NCBI RefSeq assembly: GCF_002245655.1
Contig: NZ_NOIH01000006.1
Coordinates: 1-64,000 of the forward strand
DNA: 64,000 nt
Reading direction: 5' to 3'
Source: Thauera propionica
GTDB taxonomy: Bacteria; Pseudomonadota; Gammaproteobacteria; Burkholderiales; Rhodocyclaceae
The position numbers and the translations under genes were made by a program. Below the pieces are notes generated by a model that ran no database searches, was not told the DNA's origin, and worked only from the letters and a program-made list of their open reading frames with translations. Every line of letters starts with the position of its first letter. The first letter of the stretch is position 1. This document shows, in pieces, positions 61,101 to 64,000 of this stretch.

Positions 61101-62345
61101 GTGGAGGAGCGCGTGCAGCTGAAGCTGCCGCTCGAGAGCTTCCGCGCGGAGAACCTCAAGCCGCACTGCTTCATGAACTTCCGCGTCATCGACGAGCACG
61201 GCCGGGTGATGGGGCAGTCGCGCAACCTGATGGAGTTGCGCGCGCGTTTCCGTGAGCAGGTGGCGGCGCGTTTCTCGGCGGCGAAGATCGGCGGTGCGCT
61301 TGCGGGCGCGCTGTCGGCAGCGGGCGTTGGGGCGGTGGGCGCGGGTGGTGATGGCGGAGGCCGTGTGTCCGGCGACGCTGCTGTGCGCGGGGGCGCCGAG
61401 ATCGAGCGTCGTGCCCCCCCGGGCAAGGCAGCGAGGCAGCGGGGCGGTGAGGTGGTCGAACCGGCCACGGCGGCGGCAATGCCAGCGCAGGTGTTGTCCG
61501 GCTTCACGGCATGGACGTTCGGTGCCCTGCCCGAACTGCTCGAAGTCCGTGTCGCTGGTCGCGAGGTGATCGGTTTTCCTGCCCTGCACGATGACGGTGA
61601 GAGCGTTTCACTGCGACCTTACGACACGCCGGAAGAGGCCGCGAGCGTGCACAAGCGCGGTCTCGCCCGCCTGTTCGCGCTCAACCTGAAGGATCAGGTG
61701 CGCGCGGTCGAGCGCCTGCCTGGTCTGCGCGAACTTGCGCTGCAATACATGAGCTTCGGTACCGAGGCCGAGCTGAAGGCTCGTCTGGTCGAGGCGACGT
61801 TGAATCGCTGCTGCCTGCTCGAGCCGCTGCCGACCACTTCGGACGCGTTTGCCAAGCGCTGCGCCGAGGCCAAGACGCGGGTGAGTCTGGTTGCGCAGGA
61901 ATTCATGCGTCTCACCGGGCAGCTCCTTGCCGAGCATGCGGCGCTGCAGAAGCGCCTGGCCGGACTGAAGACCTTCCCGGAGGTCGTCGCCGACATCCAG
62001 GCGCAACTCGCCGCGATGCTGCCCAAGGATTTCCTCGTCGCCTTCGCGTGGGAGAGGCTGGCGCACTTCCCGCGCTACCTCAAGGCCGATTCGGTGCGAC
62101 TGGACAAACTTCGCAACAATCCGGCGCGCGATGCGCAGGCCATGGCGGAATGGAAGCAGCTCGCGCAAGCCTGGGAACGCGAACGCATCGCCCGTCGGCG
62201 TGCTGGTGTCGAGGACCCGGCACTGGAGGAATTCCGCTGGCTGCTCGAGGAGTTGCGCGTCGGCCTTTACGCGCAGGAACTGAAGACACCGATGCCGGTG
62301 TCGGTCAAGCGCCTGCAGAAGATCTGGGACAGCCGCCCGCGCTGA
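58134..62345 (+). CDS. hrpA: ATP-dependent RNA helicase HrpA, 1403 aa
   Basis: DEAH-box helicase involved in mRNA processing and ribosome rescue in other bacteria. Walker A [16 protein letters not shown], DEAH box [31 protein letters not shown], helicase C motif [27 protein letters not shown], and [9 protein letters not shown]. HA2/OB and DUF3418 C-terminal regions follow, ending LQKIWDSR. A Gly/Ala-rich linker (about 61285-61460) splits the C-terminal domain. ATG 58134 ([13 protein letters not shown]) is used; the frame is open for a further 890 bases upstream but this is antisense to DUF2478. Confidence 0.94.
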   Translation: [1403 protein letters not shown]

Positions 62346-62373
62346 TGCGTGGAGGCGGTCCCGGTGCTGGCCG

Positions 62374-62706
62374 TCAGCGCAGCGGGATCACCAGTGGCGG
62401 GATGTCCACTCCGATCACCACTGCCGGCGCGCGGCTGTAGCTGTATGAGCGGTAGGCCGGCTCGTAGTAGTGGTGGTGGACGATCGGTTCGCGGTAATAG
62501 CGCGGACGCTCGCGGATGATGACCTTCTCGCGATAGACGGTGCGTTCGTCCCAGTGGCGGCGGTGGTGGTGCTTGTGAGCGTGCTTCTGGTGGCCCCAGT
62601 ACGGGCCGCGATCATCGCGGTCAGCCAGTGCGGCCGGCGCGAAAGCCGAAAGGATGCCGCCGCAGAGGAGGGTGGCGGCGAGCTTGCGGGTCAGGGTGGT
62701 GTTCAT
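62374..62706 (-). CDS. Exported His/Tyr/Arg-rich small protein, 110 aa
   Basis: Signal peptide MNTTLTRKLAATLLCGGILSAFAPAALA, then a mature region of about 80 residues rich in His, Arg and Tyr (QKHAHKHHHRRHWDE; YREPIVHHHYYEPAY) and a hydrophobic end with VVIGVDIPPLVIPLR. Many similar low-complexity periplasmic proteins exist in betaproteobacteria; metal binding is a guess. ATG 62706 is chosen over the codon 24 bases upstream because it gives a better signal peptide. Convergent with hrpA. Confidence 0.75.
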   Translation of the reverse strand: MNTTLTRKLAATLLCGGILSAFAPAALADRDDRGPYWGHQKHAHKHHHRRHWDERTVYREKVIIRERPRYYREPIVHHHYYEPAYRSYSYSRAPAVVIGVDIPPLVIPLR

Positions 62707-62849
62707 GGTCTGCCTCGTTCGTGTTGTCATCGCAGGGCAGGGCCCCGATGCGCCGGATACTAGGCGAGGCGGTCATCTGCGCGCTGCGGCAGAGTGTAAG
62801 CAGGCTTTTGTAACGCCGCCGCGCCGCAGCGGAAACAAAGCGCCGGACT

Positions 62850-62877
62850 TTGATTTTTCAGCAGTTCTTGATAGACT
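62850..62877 (+). promoter_or_regulatory. Candidate promoter of the rpsF operon
   Basis: TTGATT (62850-62855) and TAGACT (62872-62877) are spaced by 16 bases and would place the transcript start about 60 bases before rpsF. Reasonable sigma-70 match, not tested. Confidence 0.5.
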
Positions 62878-62883
62878 GCCGGG

Positions 62884-62940
62884 CTTCCCTTGCTCCACCG
62901 GACCGCATGCCGGGGGGCTGCACCAACCAACCGCAAGGAG
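62884..62940 (+). promoter_or_regulatory. Possible S6:S18 leader structure before rpsF
   Basis: The leader contains a CACCG box (62896-62900) between short G/C-rich inverted repeats, as described for S6-S18 binding leaders. The pairing seen by eye is weak. Confidence 0.3.
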
Positions 62941-62945
62941 TTTGC

Positions 62946-63332
62946 ATGCGACATTATGAAATCGTCTTCATCGTCCACCCGGACCAGTCGGAACAGGTGC
63001 CGGCGATGGTTGAGCGCTACAAGACGCTCGTGACCGGCCGCAACGGCCAGATCCACCGCCTGGAAGACTGGGGCCGCCGCCAGATGGCCTACCCGATCCA
63101 GAAGGTGCACAAGGCCCACTACGTGCTGATGAACATCGAGTGCGACGGCGAGACGCTGGCCGAACTCGAGCACGCCTTCAAGTTCAACGATGCCGTGCTG
63201 CGCCACCTCACCATCAAGATGAAGAAGGCCGTCACCACGCCTTCGCCGATGATGAAGGAAGAGAAGTCGCGCTCGCTGAACACCGCGTCCGACGAAGCCA
63301 AGCCGGCCGACAGCGAAGCGGCTGCAGCCTGA
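62946..63332 (+). CDS. rpsF: 30S ribosomal protein S6, 128 aa
   Basis: Binds 16S rRNA with S18. [25 protein letters not shown] and [36 protein letters not shown] identify S6. The C-terminal tail (about 25 residues, Lys/Glu/Ala-rich) is longer than in E. coli but common in this order. Strong AAGGAG ribosome-binding site. First gene of rpsF-priB-rpsR-rplI. Confidence 0.98.
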   Translation: MRHYEIVFIVHPDQSEQVPAMVERYKTLVTGRNGQIHRLEDWGRRQMAYPIQKVHKAHYVLMNIECDGETLAELEHAFKFNDAVLRHLTIKMKKAVTTPSPMMKEEKSRSLNTASDEAKPADSEAAAA

Positions 63333-63333
63333 G

Positions 63334-63648
63334 TTGCCTGACCCGGGGCTGAACGAACTGCGCCTCGATGCGCGTGTGGCCGAGTTGCTGCCGCTGCGTC
63401 GAACGCCTGCCGGAGTGCCGATCGCAAGCTGCGTGCTGGCACACGAATCGAAACAGATCGAAGCGGGGTTGACCCGTGATGTTTCGGTGGAAGTGCAGGC
63501 GGTAGCCGTCGGTGATCTCGCCGGTGTGCTAGCGGCAGCAAGGCCCGGGGCGGCGGTGCGGCTCAGCGGATTCCTCGCGGCGAGAAGCCTGCGGAGTCGG
63601 AGCCCGGTGCTGCACCTGAATACAATCGAATTTCTCGAAGGAAACTGA
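63334..63648 (+). CDS. priB: Primosomal replication protein N (PriB), 104 aa
   Basis: Single-stranded-DNA-binding OB-fold protein that loads the replication restart primosome. [33 protein letters not shown], then [54 protein letters not shown] start one base after the rpsF stop. The position between rpsF and rpsR is diagnostic. Confidence 0.92.
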   Translation: MPDPGLNELRLDARVAELLPLRRTPAGVPIASCVLAHESKQIEAGLTRDVSVEVQAVAVGDLAGVLAAARPGAAVRLSGFLAARSLRSRSPVLHLNTIEFLEGN

Positions 63649-63649
63649 A

Positions 63650-63925
63650 ATGGCTTTCAAGCCCAAGTCCAAGTTCAAGAAGAAAGATGATCGCGGCGGT
63701 CGTGGTCTGTTCAAGCGTCGCAAGTTCTGCCGCTTCACCGCTGAGAAGATCGAAGAAGTCGACTACAAGGATGTCGAAATCCTGAAGGACTTCATTACCG
63801 AGAACGCCAAGATCATGCCGGCGCGCATTACCGGTACCAAGGCCGGTTACCAGCGTCAGCTGTCGGTCGCCGTCAAGCGCGCCCGTTTCCTGGCTCTGAT
63901 GCCTTACACCGACCTGCACCAGTAA
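63650..63925 (+). CDS. rpsR: 30S ribosomal protein S18, 91 aa
   Basis: S18 signature [66 protein letters not shown] Lys-rich N-terminal extension ([16 protein letters not shown]) is longer than in E. coli. Begins directly after priB. Confidence 0.98.
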   Translation: MAFKPKSKFKKKDDRGGRGLFKRRKFCRFTAEKIEEVDYKDVEILKDFITENAKIMPARITGTKAGYQRQLSVAVKRARFLALMPYTDLHQ

Positions 63926-63940
63926 GAGGGGATCGAACTC

Positions 63941-64000
63941 ATGCAAATCATTCTTCTCGAAAAGGTCGTGAACCTCGGTGGCCTCGGTGACGTGGTCAAG
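63941..64000 (+). CDS. rplI: 50S ribosomal protein L9, start only (runs off window)
   Basis: MQIILLEKVVNLGGLGDVVK is the typical L9 N-terminus. Only the first 20 codons are in the window. GAGGGG ribosome-binding site upstream; last visible gene of the operon. Confidence 0.96.
   Translation, partial: MQIILLEKVVNLGGLGDVVK

Noticed and set aside
1-64000. CRISPR arrays, tRNA and rRNA genes, phage integrase or att sites
   Set aside because: None seen by eye on either strand. The gor repeats are the only att-like structure, and no integrase gene accompanies them.

Overview
The window is GC-rich, densely coded and looks like a betaproteobacterial chromosome of the Thauera/Azoarcus type (Rhodocyclaceae). 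This is judged from gene content and order, namely the pil-chp cluster, yggS-proC-yggT beside pilTU, yqgE-ruvX-pyrR-pyrB-pyrC-like, and a membrane formate dehydrogenase operon with DUF3305/DUF3306 partners. No tRNA, rRNA or CRISPR array was seen.

Region 1 (1-5.6 kb) is plastic. It holds the right end of an IS5-family element with a slippery A7, then a complete IS3-family (IS407-group) element (811-2057) with 4-bp target duplications. That element splits a ParE-type toxin gene whose Phd/YefM antitoxin survives. A PIN toxin/antitoxin pair follows, lying between two copies of the 3' end of the glutathione reductase gene. After intact gor comes a third toxin/antitoxin pair (RelE/ParE plus Phd). 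Each of the three antitoxins has a candidate operator upstream, palindromic at two of them.

Region 2 (5.6-17.4 kb) is a formate dehydrogenase locus. The minus-strand set is fdhD, mobA and a regulator with an excisionase-type helix-turn-helix and a molybdate-binding-like domain. The plus-strand set is DUF3305, DUF3306, a 698-residue multi-[4Fe-4S] protein, a TorD-like chaperone, a small Tat protein, the catalytic subunit (cysteine, not selenocysteine), the four-cluster beta subunit, a small lipoprotein and the cytochrome b subunit. It ends in a strong terminator. The set covers cofactor synthesis, sulfur transfer, folding, export, catalysis and electron delivery to the quinone pool.

Region 3 (17.4-34.7 kb) carries a FecR/LysM protein coupled to a CHASE2-PAS-GGDEF-EAL protein, a THUMP rRNA methyltransferase, pilU and pilT, and yggS-proC-yggT. 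A pyrimidine block follows (yqgE, ruvX, pyrR, pyrB and a dihydroorotase-like gene lacking the metal-binding HxH), then DNA photolyase and a PatB/MalY aminotransferase.

Region 4 (34.7-47.3 kb) is the twitching-motility chemosensory cluster pilG-H-I-J-L behind a rubredoxin gene, then thiD, thiE and hemL. A gene-free stretch of about 410 bp after hemL (47342-47751) holds two long hairpins sharing one core motif in opposite orientations.

Region 5 (47.7-64 kb) holds mgtE, mtgA, aroE, a TonB-like protein, an RNB ribonuclease, rarD, a methyltransferase, a YqiA-like hydrolase, uppP, a YkgJ-type protein with a DUF2478 protein, hrpA, a His/Tyr-rich exported protein, and the rpsF-priB-rpsR-rplI ribosomal operon, which runs off the right edge.
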